Positions 26,086 through 38,489 are shown, counted from the first letter of the stretch. The stretch: DNA of 64,000 nt from Terebella lapidaria (GCA_949152475.1 OX424563.1:17891001-17955000); one strand, 5' to 3'. Numbers and translations: made by a program. The notes: generated by a model from the letters alone, not told the origin.

Positions 26086-26710
26086 TGACGTGGAATTGAC
26101 AGTGTTGTAGGCCTAGTAGAGGTGTCGGTGACGTCACTCAAAGTGGTGTTTTCATGAATGTGTCTCTCAGTTCATGAAGTCAATGTGAAAAAGAGAGTTT
26201 CCGACGAAAACTACAGAATTCGTGCATTTCTGTAGTAAAATCCCCAAAATGTTATTAATTCATTACAATTAGTGGACTCGATGTGCCGGCCCTTTTTGTT
26301 ACAATTGTAATCTGTGTCACCAGTGTCCGAATGGTATGCAGACAATGTGACGATAGAATCGCGGATCGCAACAAGGTTACTTATGGCAGTAGGTGTGTTT
26401 TTATTCTTTGTGTAGATTTCCATATTTTAAAGTTACATGTATTTTCGAAGAATCTCTCTCAAATGTTGGAATTTGTAAAGAAAAAGGGTAAAACATTCGT
26501 TCATTCAATATTATGACACATGTGATAACCAGCCTTCCAATAGCAAATAAGCTTGTATGGGGTTACTAGTAAATATCAATTCCACAAAACAGGACTCACC
26601 CTCCCGAAGGATTCCGTCAATCTGAAGGTCTGTGTACATTAAAAAAATATGTAACTTCTGATACATTCTCGTTCGTACTCTTTCCTTCGATACAGTTTCC
26701 TTAGTACCGG

Positions 26711-27149
26711 TGTACAAATATGGATATTCAGCAAGTATGAAGTGTTGTCTAATCCGCCAAACTGACTCATTATATTCGAGGTGTAAACCCCTATCTTAAA
26801 TACCGTTAACTACGGAAGAGTAGAAGGGCCGACTAAAATTGGCGACTTAGTTACCTGCTAATATAACCTACTATCTCGATGATATCGAGATAGCATTATT
26901 GAGTAACTAAGTCAGGAATTTGAAAAAAAGTATGTACAAATATGGATATTCAGCAAGTATGAAGTGTTGTCTAATCCACCAAACTGACTCATTATATTCG
27001 AGGTGTAAACCCCTATCATAAATACCGTTAACTACGGAAGAGTAGAAGGGCCGACTAAAATTGGCGACTTAGTTACCTGCTAATATAACCTACTATCTCG
27101 ATAATATCGAGATAGTATTATTGAGTAACTAAGTCAGGAATTTGAAAAA
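26711..27149. repeat. Two-copy 222-bp direct tandem duplication
   Basis: 'tgtacaaatatggatattca' begins at 26711 and again at 26933, and the two copies stay nearly identical through 'aagtcaggaatttgaaaaaa'. Only a few differences are visible ('ccgccaaac' versus 'ccaccaaac', 'cgatgatatcg' versus 'cgataatatcg'). The duplicated segment comprises 95 bp of flank plus the left part of the MITE at 27027-27324, so it arose after the MITE inserted. Confidence 0.9.
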
Positions 27150-27324
27150 AAAATACATTCAATCCTGTGCCTGTTCTAGGTTGATAACATCGAGATGATA
27201 GGTCGATATTATCGAGATATATTCAATATTGCCGAGTTATTGGGTAGATATTATGGAGTTATTAAGTTGGGAATTCAAGGAAATGGGGCTTTATATGTGG
27301 CCCTTCTACGTTTCTGTTGTTAAC
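27027..27324. mobile_element. 298-bp MITE with about 26-bp TIRs (GTTAAC...GTAGAAGGGCC)
   Basis: The left end at 27027-27052 runs from 'gttaac' to 'gtagaagggcc'. The right end at 27299-27324 is its imperfect reverse complement ('ggcccttctacg' to 'gttaac'). Inside are two further inverted pairs, 'gacttagttac'/'gtaactaagtc' and 'tatctcgat'/'atcgagata', so the left half can fold into a long cruciform. A partial copy of the left half lies at 26805-26932 because of the 222-bp duplication. No ORF. Confidence 0.7.
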
Positions 27325-30300
27325 AGTGGAAACATGTGGCCACGATAATGGGTGTTAATTTGATATATACTTTCTTACCATAATGTCCATTAGTATGGCT
27401 GCTCACCCTTCATCAAGCACTAGCATGTTTCTGCATACCTAATTACTCTTAACACATGACTGCTAACGAGCTTCGGGAGGTGATCTCCCCTTTTTGCCTA
27501 CTTTTGCTCTTATCGTGGCTTTTCAATGGCTCATTTTAATGACAATAAGGGGAGCATGTCTGACATGTGTGGCTTCTGGAAGAGTTCTAACAATAAGCTC
27601 CTTGCAATCTGTGATTGGGAAAAATGATCACGTCACGTCACTCGCAGAGCTTTTACGTTTCCGTGTCTTTTCGTATCGGAAAGTTGATTTAAATTTACTG
27701 GTGTTCTTGGCAATCTCATTATATTTGTTTCACCTTAACCATGTTCCAGAAAATGAATTATAATGAACATGTCTTATGTGCAGCATTCTGAAAATATGAC
27801 AATAAAATCTCAATTGGCATAGTATCTTATGCTCCAGTCATGTTTGATTTCCTCCAACGTACATTGTTCTGACTATTGCAAAAACCATCATATTTTTATA
27901 TGGTCCTCATCCGTGCCTGCCGACGACGACAAGAGTTATGGATTGCACTAAAATATGACTAATGTGGGACATCTTATAAACCTAGGCTGTCTGAGTTATT
28001 TTCTGAGCCACCCATGGGAAATTGAATTAATTTGAGAATACTTAGGTATCTGTTATTTTCCACAAGAATGAATGCTTTTCTGATGCTTGATGAAGTTTTA
28101 GTTGTGTATCAATCAGAAAGTTCTCCTCTTTCTGACACTATATAATAATTGGAAGTGCTACAAATATTGGCGAAGATGTGAACAATGCAATGACAAATAC
28201 ACACATCTCAAAAAACGCAAGCAAAAGGTAAGTCTAGATGACTAGTGTCAACTACTCTAGATGGCATAGCGTTAAAATGATCAACACCAATATAACAACA
28301 CTGCTACGTTAAATGACATATACAACTGGGATGCAAAAGTTAAAGCAAAATTGGTGTTATGCGTGGAAAAGTCGTGAATAAACCACATAATCCATTTCAT
28401 TCCACTCCATCCGCTGTTGACTCATGAACTTTGATAATTTTTGATATCATGCTTATAATCCTGTTGATAATAATCGTTGTTTAAATCATCATGATGGCAT
28501 TTTTTGACTCCGTAACTCAGAGGGTTTACAACATCTACATCCTGTCATTCATGTATTAATGATGAAACAGCAGACAAACTCTCATCGTCGTGGTCCACTG
28601 ATCTGTGCATACCATATGCATAACATTTGGCAAGTATGGATTGCACTCTAGTTTCGGAACAATGGTTGGATTACCTCAAGCTTACCTATCCAGTTAACTA
28701 CTGTAGTAGAGAGCATACATTTCAACATGGTTGAATCAAACACAACTGTGCATAAACAGTGACCTGCAGTAACATGTTCACATTTTACGGTAGAAACTTT
28801 GAGGAAAAAACTCGTAGATCTGTACTCGAAGTGGCGTGAAGTATGTTTCACTGCAACCACAATTTTTTTGAGATTAGTCACCTAAAGCCGTCGTTTCCGC
28901 TTAGTTTTGCGCAAAACAGTTCCATGCAGATAAGCCAAAACAACAGGAGTATGGAGAAAAATGTAACAACATTATACCAGTGAACACATGTCGATAGATC
29001 ACATAGGTTATGTAGATGTATATCAATTGTGGATACATAGCAAATTATCCCATGTATTGAAACTATACATACGCGGTGAGAACATCCTGTTACCAATTTA
29101 ATGAGAACACAAAACAAGACAGCATAAATTCTCAACTGGAAAATATTTTCCATGAAAGTAATTGTTGTTGTACACGAAAACCCGATATATTGGTCAACGC
29201 ACAAAGGGAATAGCACTTGTGCACTTGACATCAATCATTTTGTGTTCCTACACCTTAATACGGTTGTACGTGATGCCCAGTCTTGGGGGTGATTCCCAAG
29301 CTATAGAACGTTCAATATGGGGTTTCACATATGTCGTAACTCAGACTATGTCAATTAATTTGGAATATCTTGCATTGGTGATTAGATGAGTTGATGAGGC
29401 TGTATATATTAACACTAATTTTTATAAATTTTATAGGTTACTGGAGTGATGTTGGCAGGAAAACTATTTTTTTTCTAAATCAATTACATATATGCCTGTG
29501 GTCTCAGAAAAAAAGGTTACACAACAAACTATGCTTGATGAGATGGATAAATCAAGCATATGACAGTACTAGCAGCCGCTTTTCTTTTGTTATGTGCGCC
29601 ACTCAGAGTTACCTCTGACTTAACCTATTTCACGCTCGATTGGCTCGAACATATGCGTGTAAGCTGGAATCACACTGCATCAAGGGGTACAAAGCACCGA
29701 GAATGGCGGTAATGTAAACAAACTCAAAATATCTCCACCAGAAACTCGCAACGAAATCGATTAGAAAGGGACATCTGTTTGAGCACAAAAGTGCAGATAT
29801 AATTGTTATTTTTTCTTCGTTCAATCAGAAAATTATGGAAAAATCCATAACTTACAGCCAATATCACTTTAATAAACGATTCAAACCTCAGCCGATTCTA
29901 GCCTATTCACACTTCTATAACGTCCGTGTTTCCCTCCCGCGTGTGTGGTATAATCATTCTCCAAATATAAGTGCTTTTATGTACCATATCTGTCCAACGC
30001 ACTTGACCAAAATACAGGTTAATTGTTGCCATCTGACATTTTCCACCTAGTCATTCCAGACACTGGTTTAATTATACTTCATATGGTGATGGTATCATTA
30101 GTCATGGATGGAGAAGTGTTATGAAATTACCAGATACATTTCTAGTTGAGTGACTCAACAGGAATGTCTATTCTAGTGCGTTTAAATATCGTTCAATATT
30201 GAGTCAGTCTTGGACGTTTCGTGAAATACTAATGAAAAAAAGCAGTTGCTTTCTGCAATAACTTCCACATGCCAACCATATATTTTATACAGTTCATAGC

Positions 30301-31124
30301 TCACCATTTACTGTAAATTAGCAGCATCTGTTATCACCTATTGTCAGGCAATATTCAATGCCAGACATATGTTCAGAACTAACAACATCATGCAGAATCT
30401 GCAGAAAGTAATCGTATCCTCCATTTTGTTCACTCTATAAAAAGTTGATGCACTGCATTATAGTGTTTGATGCTTGGTTTTTTATTGGCATCATGAAAAT
30501 CTTGGTATAAGCTCAAAATCGTTTGATTTTGGAATCATCACAATTTGGCTGTATTTGTGGTGATGGCATACACTCTTCATTGTGTATTCTTCTTTGCACA
30601 ATGAAAGCACATTCACTCAAAACAGCTTGCTTTGTGTCTATGGAAATCCATGTTGCGTTTTATCTTTTCATCATTCTCTCACACATAATGCATGCAGGTA
30701 TCAACAATATGACCTTTTATAATACATTTGTATTGATCCACCAAGCATTCGAGTTAAATATTCATTAACGTTGGCATATTTTTCATCAAAATTCTATGGT
30801 ATCCTATTATACTGATTCGTCTGCACATGGGCATATGTTTGAGCTCCTAAACAGCCATACGCTATTTGCTATTCCAGATTTATGCTGACGCAAATAGGGA
30901 CTTCCCTCTTGTCTATTATGATATGATAGTCTCCGCTCATCGGGAGCATGTCTTTATTGTTGATAAATCCCACAAAGTTGAGAGTATATCATTATCATGT
31001 CATCATTGACGTCCCATTATACATGAAGGCCTTATGATTAAGATTCGGTGTGTGGATTTATAGTGAACATAGTGAGGATGACTACGTTCAAAGTTTATCG
31101 TCGGGTGACCAAAGTTCGGGATAG

Positions 31125-31537
31125 CCCTAAGTTCGGGAGTGAGGCTGATGCTTGGCTTCGCCAGCCGTTTTGACTCCATTACCATCTATCATTGTTTGTT
31201 TACATGTTGTTGTTAACACCTGACTAAAGTTCCATAGAAGAAAACAGTCCAGTGCAAAATTTAAAATATTGCCAGAATAGCACACAATACCTAATAATCA
31301 CACCAGCAGCGTCTGCTAGGATATTTCCGTTGCCATCTTGATCATGATAATTAGTTGGGTATAAGCCACACCAATTATTTGGTATAGCACGCCATTATGT
31401 CTAATATTGCGAAAGTGATTAATATTGGAATTCATCACCAACTTTGAGAAACTTAAATTGTTCACAGTCTTTCGAATGAATTGTATGGTTTAATAGACAT
31501 ATTAGAATGATGGCTTGCAATATCCCGAACTTAGGCA
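31125..31537. mobile_element. Candidate 0.41-kb MITE with TAAGTTCGGGA termini
   Basis: 'cctaagttcggga' at about 31126 and its reverse complement 'tcccgaacttagg' at about 31522 face each other 0.4 kb apart. The segment begins just after block M ('gatgactacg'), whose sister at 46768 continues with different sequence. The TIR is short and no target duplication was seen, so this is tentative. No ORF. Confidence 0.35.
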
Positions 31538-31639
31538 CACTTTCACTCGCTAGGGGCACTGCATACATTGTCAGTAAACAAACTTGCTGTTATTCGAAAT
31601 TCCGTGGAAGGTTTCCATAAAACACATCACTGTCAGCGT

Positions 31640-31690
31640 AAACAACTGTAGTTTTTCCCTTGTAATTTACAAGGGAAACTGCAGATGGAG
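31640..31690. other. Short perfect-loop hairpin
   Basis: 'tttcccttgtaa' and 'ttacaagggaaa' pair around a short loop, and the pairing extends with one bulge to 'ctgtag'/'ctgcag'. Arms are about 17 bp. This may be a cruciform or a small-RNA hairpin, but nothing else supports a function. Confidence 0.4.
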
Positions 31691-31809
31691 TGTTGTTTTC
31701 CAGACAATGAATGACATCCGTAAAATTCCACCACAGCGACACTACTTACAGTAGGCGTTGAAGGTTTAATCTCACACCAAAGGATGACAGGTTGGAAAAT
31801 ACGCACAAT

Positions 31810-32400
31810 TCTTATTGTGACGCCCAATACCAATATACTGTAATTGTCACCAATCCTGTATATTTATCTTCTACAAGCGATATGACATGATTTACAACAT
31901 AATACTGACTGATATTTCGGGTTGATAAGTTCTCGCTCTTGAAATATTTTCATTGAGTTATGTGGCACCCTTCCAGCAGATTCTCACTTATAATTCTGAC
32001 AATATGGTCATGACCTGTCGTGCGCTGCAACAGAAATAAAAACGCTCATGGGTTGAAAGAAGAATTTCCTTATTTGTATTATTTATTGGTTTTGTTTATG
32101 TAGTCCTTATCGGTATTATTTAGACTTCGGCAAAAATAATTCACATATTTCCCATCGCAAATTGGTTTGAGCCACTAGGCTCTAAGACACGACAAACACG
32201 GAGTGGAGTCGCAATTTATATGACACTATGTGTGTTATTATTATCTGTCTCGTCAACAGTTCATTTGCATGAAATGCTAGGACGAACAGAAGATGATTGA
32301 TTTGATTAGATGTGCTCGTGTAACCCATGCTTTTCTTCAGAAGTTAGGGTCAATATCCTTGTGACATTTTGCATGCACGTGTCCTAGTGGTACATCATCG
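31810..32400. repeat. Array block C, unit 6 copy
   Basis: 'cccaataccaatatactgta', 'tcctgtatatttatcttctac', 'gagttatgtggcacccttcc' and 'gtgtgttattatta..tcaacagttcatttgcat' follow the same order as 7500-8040. Ends with 'gggtcaatatccttgtgac' and 'gtggtacatcatcggg', equivalent to 7995-8065. No coding frame. Confidence 0.65.
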
Positions 32401-32420
32401 GGTTTTTATAGTATATCATA

Positions 32421-32956
32421 CTCAAATTCAACACAAAACCTCATATAATTTTCGGCGATAACTTCTTTTAGGATGGTTGGATCAATTTAAAACAAATGCT
32501 TCCATTTGGCACAAAACCCTGATTTTTCACCAAATTTCAGACTTATATCTTGAAAACTGAAAAAGTTGGAAATCTATCCCAATGTTAAATGTTGGGTACT
32601 AATCGGATCACAGGAATTCGAGCAATTTTTTTTTTGATCTTTATTCCGCTAAGAAAGTTTTGAGTTAGAAGAACCATACAGGTGTATTCTAATAGAATAT
32701 TCTTCTTACAAAGTACTGTGCAGTGTGAACATCGAACAACATGCCAAATTCTGTTCAAATTTGCAAATTTCACATTGGAGTGAAATTAAAAATTGGAGTA
32801 GATTGCAAACTTATTCAATGTTCAAGATAGAGTCTGAAATTTGATGACATAATACGGTTTCATGTCAAATGGAAACAAATAAAATTACAAATTGATCCGA
32901 CCATCCTAAACGAAGTTATTGCCAAAAATCATATGAGGTTTTGTGTTGAACTTGAG
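32421..32956. mobile_element. Fold-back element with about 185-bp inverted arms
   Basis: The left arm starts 'ctcaaattcaacacaaaacc' at 32421, and the right arm ends with the reverse complement of 'ctcaagttcaacacaaaacc' at 32956. Pairing continues inward through 'aggatggttggatcaattt' and 'caaatttcagact' to roughly 32610 and 32770, about 185 bp per arm at roughly 80% identity, leaving a central spacer of about 160 bp. It lies between two copies of block C. No ORF and no clear target duplication. The class is unknown; it is a long-TIR MITE or fold-back element. Confidence 0.75.
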
Positions 32957-33239
32957 TCTAGTCCTCTCGAATGACCAATATGGTGGCATATTGAATTGGG
33001 AGAAACTGGACTACCCGTATACCAATTATCGGCAAGACTTAGTAATTATGATCCAGTTTGTATATACATTTAAGCATAAATACTTTATCTTCCCAAATAG
33101 TTCACATAGTTCACTGGGAGACTTGCATTGTTGGCAGAGTGGGTTATTTGTTTACCACCCAATTAGCATAGTCCGGCTTCAAAAATTAACAGGAAGATAT
33201 TTCCGTACCAGGGACGAATTGCACACAGTGTTTAGATAA

Positions 33240-34170
33240 TTTCAAACAAATTGATTTCATGGCTGCGGTATGACAACATCAATTGGGGAGGCCAAACGCA
33301 ATACATGTAATTGTATTAAGTCCGAGTGGTGATTTGTCGGATTTTTGCACTCAAAGGTTGTGTTGTCTTCTAAAATATTCGGGTGAGTTGAATGAACGGT
33401 TTTATTCAATGCCCCATACCAATATACAGTATTGTAGAAAATTCCTATGACTTCTACAACTCGTATGCCATGGATCACTCTAAAAAAATACATGTAATTG
33501 TCAATTGTAATTGTACCAGTCAATATATGTAATTGTATATGGTTGAGTGGTGATTTCTCAAACAGGGCTTGTTGCCCTCAAACGTTATGTGCTGTACTCT
33601 AAAATATTTGGGTCAGTTGAGTTACCGGTAATCGTTTTATTCAATGCCCCATACCAATACACAATCTTTGTATCGATCCTGTTTATTTATCTTCTACAAC
33701 TGGTATGCCACGGGTTACTGTTATTACTAGTTGAACAGATCTTTCTAAAAAATTATTCGCTCGGAGACGTGTGGCACCTTTCACCACTTTTCACAAAGAT
33801 TTCAGACAATATGGTGACGAGCCCATGCGTTGCAACAGAAAGTTGTGTGATGGATTACACGATGAATCTCGCAACAATAATTAACACTCAATGTGAGCGA
33901 CTCGTGTGTGTTATTATTTAGGCGACAGCAGGATATCATACATTTTCTCATTACAAATTGACAATAGCAACAAGACCAGGACATGACAAAATACTACATG
34001 GAAACATTCACAACTGAAAAGAAACACTGGTGTGTTGTTGTTCGTCTTTTCAAGTTAATTTGCATAAATACTGAGAATAATGACTGAGTTGAGTAGATGC
34101 CCTCGTGTGACCCATGTTTGTCTTTGATAAATTGGGGTCAACATCCTTGTGACAGTCATCGTGTCCCCGC
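33240..34170. repeat. Array block C, unit 7 copy, with internal duplication
   Basis: Runs parallel to 2880-3530 and 7490-8040 ('gggaggccaaa' at 33286 and 2920; 'gttgagtagatgccctcgtg' at 34093, compare 7970). A stretch of about 125 bp is present twice, at about 33310-33430 and 33535-33665, both ending in 'caatgccccataccaatac'. Open frames here are not conserved between copies. Confidence 0.65.
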
Positions 34171-34189
34171 AACTAACGAATATTCGTTC

Positions 34190-35622
34190 ATTCATTCTGT
34201 GATTTGCACAGGAGTTTAGTAGCCTTCAAGTAGCAAACACTTGTATATTTCAAGGTAGACACTTCCGAAGGATTCCATCAATCCCAAAGTTCTGTATAAA
34301 AACATAAAAATGTGACATTTGATTATATACATTATCGTACGATACCCCATTGGCACCACTGCTGGTGAAGATTCGTTCCTATTCATATAACGTTCATATT
34401 CTGAGCACAATGCACTTACATGAAGTTTGAAGTGTTCTCATACACGCCTAAGTGACTCATTATGTTGACGGCAATAACTAAATATGAAAAGTAAAACATG
34501 TAATGACGATAATGGCTCGTAATTTGATATACACTGTACTTCACCACCAGCATGTCCATTAATATGGCTGCTTGCACTAAATCAAGCGCTGGCATGATTC
34601 TGCATACTTAATTACTTGTAACACATGCCTAACGAGCATGGGGAGGTGAGCTCCTTTTTTTGCCATGATGTTGTTATTCTGGCTTTCACATGACTCATTT
34701 TAATGACAATAGGGTTACATGTCTAAGGTTTGTGGATCCTGAGAGTAAGCCCCTTGCAATCTGTGAGCTTCTGCAGAGCTTCTACATTTTCTTGACCGTA
34801 TGCAACGATCCAAGTGTCATTCAACCGGGTAGTTTGTCTTCGACAATATCATTGAATGGTTCACTATCACAATCCAACAGGCGTCTCATTAGTTTTATGT
34901 ATGCAATGTGAACTCCTCTAGGGGTCTATTTTTGGCAATATCACGAGACCAGCTACGACAATGATGCTACATTGATAGCAACTGTACCATATTTCAGATA
35001 CTGAATTCAATTTCTTAGTCTATTATCCAGCAAATCAAAATATGACAGAAGAATACTGTGGAATCTTAATTGTAATAAAATCGTACTACAAATTATGATA
35101 TAAAATCAATCATCCGATACACATACTGCCATGAATCAGACCTGAATGTAAGTATCAATCTATTACCACCAATACAGCCAAATTTGATGATTCCAATAAC
35201 AAACGTAAAAGAGCTGTATCTTATTCAGTGTGAGTATGAATGCAACTTTCTGGAATATCATACAATGTGAGGTAAAAATCGATATGATTAAAATAAACTT
35301 GGTGAAACTGAATATTAAATTTAATTACTCCTATCATGTTTACATTCTTCTGAAGTACATTACTCTGACTAGTGCAAAGAACCATGCTATTATGGTAATC
35401 ATCCCATAACATTATTCCTATGGACGACAATTACACAATTATACAAGGGTATTGGACTGCACTGAAATATGGCCATTGTGGAAGGTCTAATTAAAATGAT
35501 CAACCCTAAACTCAAAGCAGACATTTTTATGCGAAATTTGAAGAAGAAACTTCTGGATAACAAGTTTGGTGTTATGGGGGAAAGACATGATTACATGTAT
35601 AATTGTCCACATGATCCGTCTC
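34190..35622. repeat. Unit 7 of array, blocks I-J-K (left of BEL insertion)
   Basis: Block I 34190-34440, J 34500-34760 and K 35270-35622 match 26520-28390 of unit 6. K is interrupted at 35622 by the BEL/Pao element and continues at 42848. No coding frame is conserved. Confidence 0.65.
35618..35622. other. BEL/Pao target-site duplication, left copy
   Basis: 'gtctc' directly precedes the TG of the left LTR and is repeated directly after the right LTR at 42848-42852. A 5-bp duplication is usual for BEL/Pao integrases. The sister locus at 28394-28398 has a single 'atttc' in the same context ('ccacataatcc'...'attccac'). Confidence 0.9.
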
Positions 35623-36338
35623 TGTAGAGAATTAACACCAGTCATCTTGAAATTCTTTATTTGGCATCAGTCAGAAATCCACGTAAAACTGCAATATACA
35701 AAAATATACCAAATTTATACAAGAATATACCAGATTTATACAAACTATAGAAATCAGCCACTTAGATTCATACACATGTACTCTGTAGTTTACAAGTTTG
35801 GCAAAAACCTATAATCTTTAACGCGAATGTATTTGCATGGCAATCACTGGAATAATGGGAAAAGTATTCTTGGTGACTCATATCTAGGTCCATGTCTATT
35901 AAATGTGTACAACACTATGGCCTTTTCGTCTTTTTTCACACAAGAATTTACCACTCACAAAAAACACGTGTCTATGTATATTAGATGAAAATATCAAAAC
36001 AGATCTATCTCTAGTGGTTTCGATAAGCACACAATAACAACTTCTGATGTTATGACAAATCATGTAAAAACGTTATAATACTTAACAGTCAGACAGGGAA
36101 TCCAAATTACCTCCGTTCGGGGCATTTGTCTTATTCAAAATATGGTTGAACTCTTAGTAAATTCAGATCTATCATTTTAATGGTCAAAAATGACTATTCT
36201 CGAAAAAAACGCCACAATAACGTATTTCTGGTTCCGGTCAAATTTCTACGGAAATGCAAGAGCAACATTTGCCTTAAAAATTACGGAACACTTAAAACGA
36301 CATAGTAAATAACTTTCCGCCACAACCTGGCCGTAACA
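35623..36338 (-). repeat. BEL/Pao 3' LTR
   Basis: 716 bp. The plus strand begins 'tgtagagaattaacacca' and ends 'ggccgtaaca'. Because the element is on the minus strand, this left copy is the 3' LTR. It lacks about 8 bp present in the other LTR near 36190, where the right copy has 'ttctcgaaaatattctcg'. A short purine-rich stretch abuts it (36339-36353). Confidence 0.95.
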
Positions 36339-36356
36339 TGGCTCCCCTAAATTTTC
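36339..36356 (-). other. Putative polypurine tract
   Basis: On the minus strand the bases just before the 3' LTR read 'aatttaggggagcca'. This short purine-rich run is in the position where plus-strand DNA synthesis is primed in LTR elements. It is assigned by position only, as the run is short. Confidence 0.5.
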
Positions 36357-36407
36357 ATCGAAATTTACAACAATAGTACATATATGTAGAGGCTCCCTGA
36401 CTGGGAT

Positions 36408-38489
36408 TTAACCCTGACCTCCATCAAGGAAAATTAGCTTATGAACCGGTCTATCATAAACACCTGAGCTTGTTTTGACAGAAACCTTTCTTATAAGATG
36501 ATCACCATCAGGATATACATCATCAATTCGACCAAGCGGCCATCGACATGGAGGTAAACCTTCATCCATCATGATAACAATATCTCCTATGCACAGGTTT
36601 TGTTTTACAGTGTGCCACTTACTCCTTTTTTGGAGCAAAGGCAAAAACTCAGAACGCCACTGAGTCCAGAATTGGTTCGCTATATACTGTACACGTCTCC
36701 ATCTTCTACGGCAGTAGACGTCTTCCTTGACGAACACTCCTGGTAAGGGTAGAACCACATGGCTCTTCAGAGTCAGTAGCTGGCTAGGTGAGAGTGGGAC
36801 AGGTGAGTCAGGTGACTTGACATCAAGGTAGGTTACAGGTCTGCTGTTTACGTCACACTCAACTTCTGTCATCACGGTCCGTAACAGTTCATCATCTAAT
36901 TGTTGTCCGTGATTCTGGAGAAGTGCAGCTAGTATAGATCTGGCCGAGCGAATCATTCTTTCCCAAGTTCCGCTCATATGGCTGGCGTGAGGAACGTTGA
37001 ACTTGAACCAGTCGCAACTGTCCTTTAGTAATTCCTGGGCTATTCTGTTATTGTCAAACTCCTGTAGGGCTGCATCAAGCTCATTTTTTCCACCAATAAA
37101 CTTGGTTCCCCTGTCCGATCTCAGCTGCCGCACGGGACCTCTCCTACATACGAAGCGCCGATAAGCGTTCAGGAACGAGTCTGTTGTCAGCGAGTTTGCA
37201 GTTTCTATGTGTATGGCTCGAGACGCCATACATGTAAACATCACTCCCCGTCGTTTTAGCTCCTTTCGACCCTCACGGATTAAGAATGGGCCGAAATAAT
37301 CTACTGCACTATAACTGAAAGGTGGTGATGGCTCTAGGCGATCTTTTGGTAAGTTGGACATCTTCTGGCCACATGCTGGACCTCGTAGTTTTCGGCAAGG
37401 AATACACTTCCATATGTATCTAGACACAACTCGTCTGATTCCAATGATCCAGTAGCCTGCATTTCGTACTACGCTGATTGTCATACTTCGTCCACTGTGT
37501 GATGTCGCCTTGTGATAGTGATCGACAATCAGGTTTGTGATGTGGTTTTCCTTGGGTATAAGTATCGGATGAATCAAAGACCTTGGAGCTTCTGCATGCT
37601 TGATGCGTCCTCCAACACGCAAGATTCCGTCTTCATCCAAGATTGGATCCAGATTAAAAAGGTCACTTTGGCTGGACACAGTTCTTTCTGTGGGTTGTCT
37701 TTCATGTATCTGATTTCTCAGTATCTTGAGTTCCTTGCTGAAGTTCTCAGATTGAATTGCTTGAAGAATTGCTGTTTCTGCTAACTGCATTTCTGAGACG
37801 TCTGGTAATTTGTGTGAGTCTGTTTGCTGTTTCTTTACTGTGTGCTTCCGAGCAATCTTTGGTTTTTTCACATGACGTTCCTTCAAAGCTACCTTGAAAC
37901 GTAGACACAAAGCTGCAGCCTTCTTCAACTTCAACCAGCTGGAGAATCGTGAGAATCTCTCCGTCATACTGGCATACTTGTTCTCGCAACACGTTGTCTG
38001 CGCACTGAAAACTTGAGCTTTCTTTACTTCTGGATCAGATTTCGACACTTCAGGATTGTTTTCATACTCTGGTGGTGGTGCTGCTGTTGAAAGGAAGTCT
38101 GGTCCCTTCCACCATATTGCATTTGTCATCAATTCCTGTGCACTCAGCCCTCTTGAACTTGCATCGGCTGGGTTTTCATTTGTCTGTATATATCTCCAGT
38201 CTTCTGGTTCGGAGATATCTCGAATTTGTTGAACCCTGTTTGCTACGAATATGTGAAATCGTCTGCTCTCATTGCCGATATAACCGAGCACGACTCGGCT
38301 GTCTGTGTAATAGTACTGCTTGATCCCACTGTAGTCTAATTCCCTGGACAGAAAGTTTCCAACCTTTGCTGCTGTTAGTGCTGATGTCAATTCCAACCTC
38401 CGAATTGTTGTTGGCTTGGACGGGGCCACTCTGGACTTTGCCATAACGAGTGTTGAGCTCACCTCTCCCTCTGTGTCTATGAGTCTCAA
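36408..38489 (-). pseudogene. BEL/Pao pol: RNase H end, integrase, C-terminal domain
   Basis: An open frame of 693 codons, the 3' part of pol. Residues 1-115 are the rest of the RNase H-like domain ('RRLELTSAL' at 30-38, the TDS triad around D63, 'NPADASSRG' at 106-114). Residues about 285-370 are the integrase zinc domain (H324, H331, C362, C365). The integrase core spans 390-560 with the catalytic set D397, D459 and E510 ('GTWER'). Residues 575-690 match the DUF5641-type C-terminal domain of BEL integrases ('GDIV..DEG.PP..WPLGRI'). It acts in integrating the cDNA. The fragment has no true start: its first codon is a continuation of the upstream frame after a frame break near 38490-38525. 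All catalytic residues are present, but the protein is cut off from RT. Confidence 0.93.

Larger units (their letters stand above)
24365..26105. other. GC-rich island of unknown origin
   Basis: Base composition changes abruptly from AT-rich array DNA to GC-rich DNA at about 24370 and back at about 26100. It contains the 89-bp minisatellite, pyrimidine-rich stretches and a short (CTCGCCCTTC)n run. Open frames on both strands are short and none is recognisable. It interrupts the array between unit 5 and unit 6. It could be a transposon LTR, a foreign insert or a decayed CpG-island gene, and no evidence decides between these. Confidence 0.6.
26520..31100. repeat. Unit 6 of array, blocks I-J-K-L-M
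   Basis: Non-coding. I (26520-26720; 'cgaaggattcc' shared with 34270), J (27340-27560), K (27770-28610), L (28990-30420), M (30830-31080). The parallel copy in unit 7 is I 34190-34440, J 34500-34760, K 35270-35622 plus 42848-43130, L 43440-45180 and M 46500-46780. Strong shared text includes 'gtttacaacatctacatc' (28527) versus 'atttacaacatctacatc' (43048), and 'attctccaaatata' (29958 and 44489). K here holds the unoccupied BEL/Pao target at 28394-28398. No conserved open frame. Confidence 0.7.

Noticed and set aside
24381..26102. Reading the GC-rich island as a solo LTR (TGTTGG ... GACA)
   Set aside because: The ends look LTR-like, but no convincing target duplication, no second copy and no primer or polypurine motifs were found. 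Kept as an island of unknown origin.
28878..29234. 118-codon minus-strand ORF with hydrophobic stretches resembling a membrane protein
   Set aside because: The homologous block L in unit 7 (about 43400-43900) does not preserve the frame, and AT-rich antisense sequence readily gives Ile/Leu/Phe-rich chance peptides.
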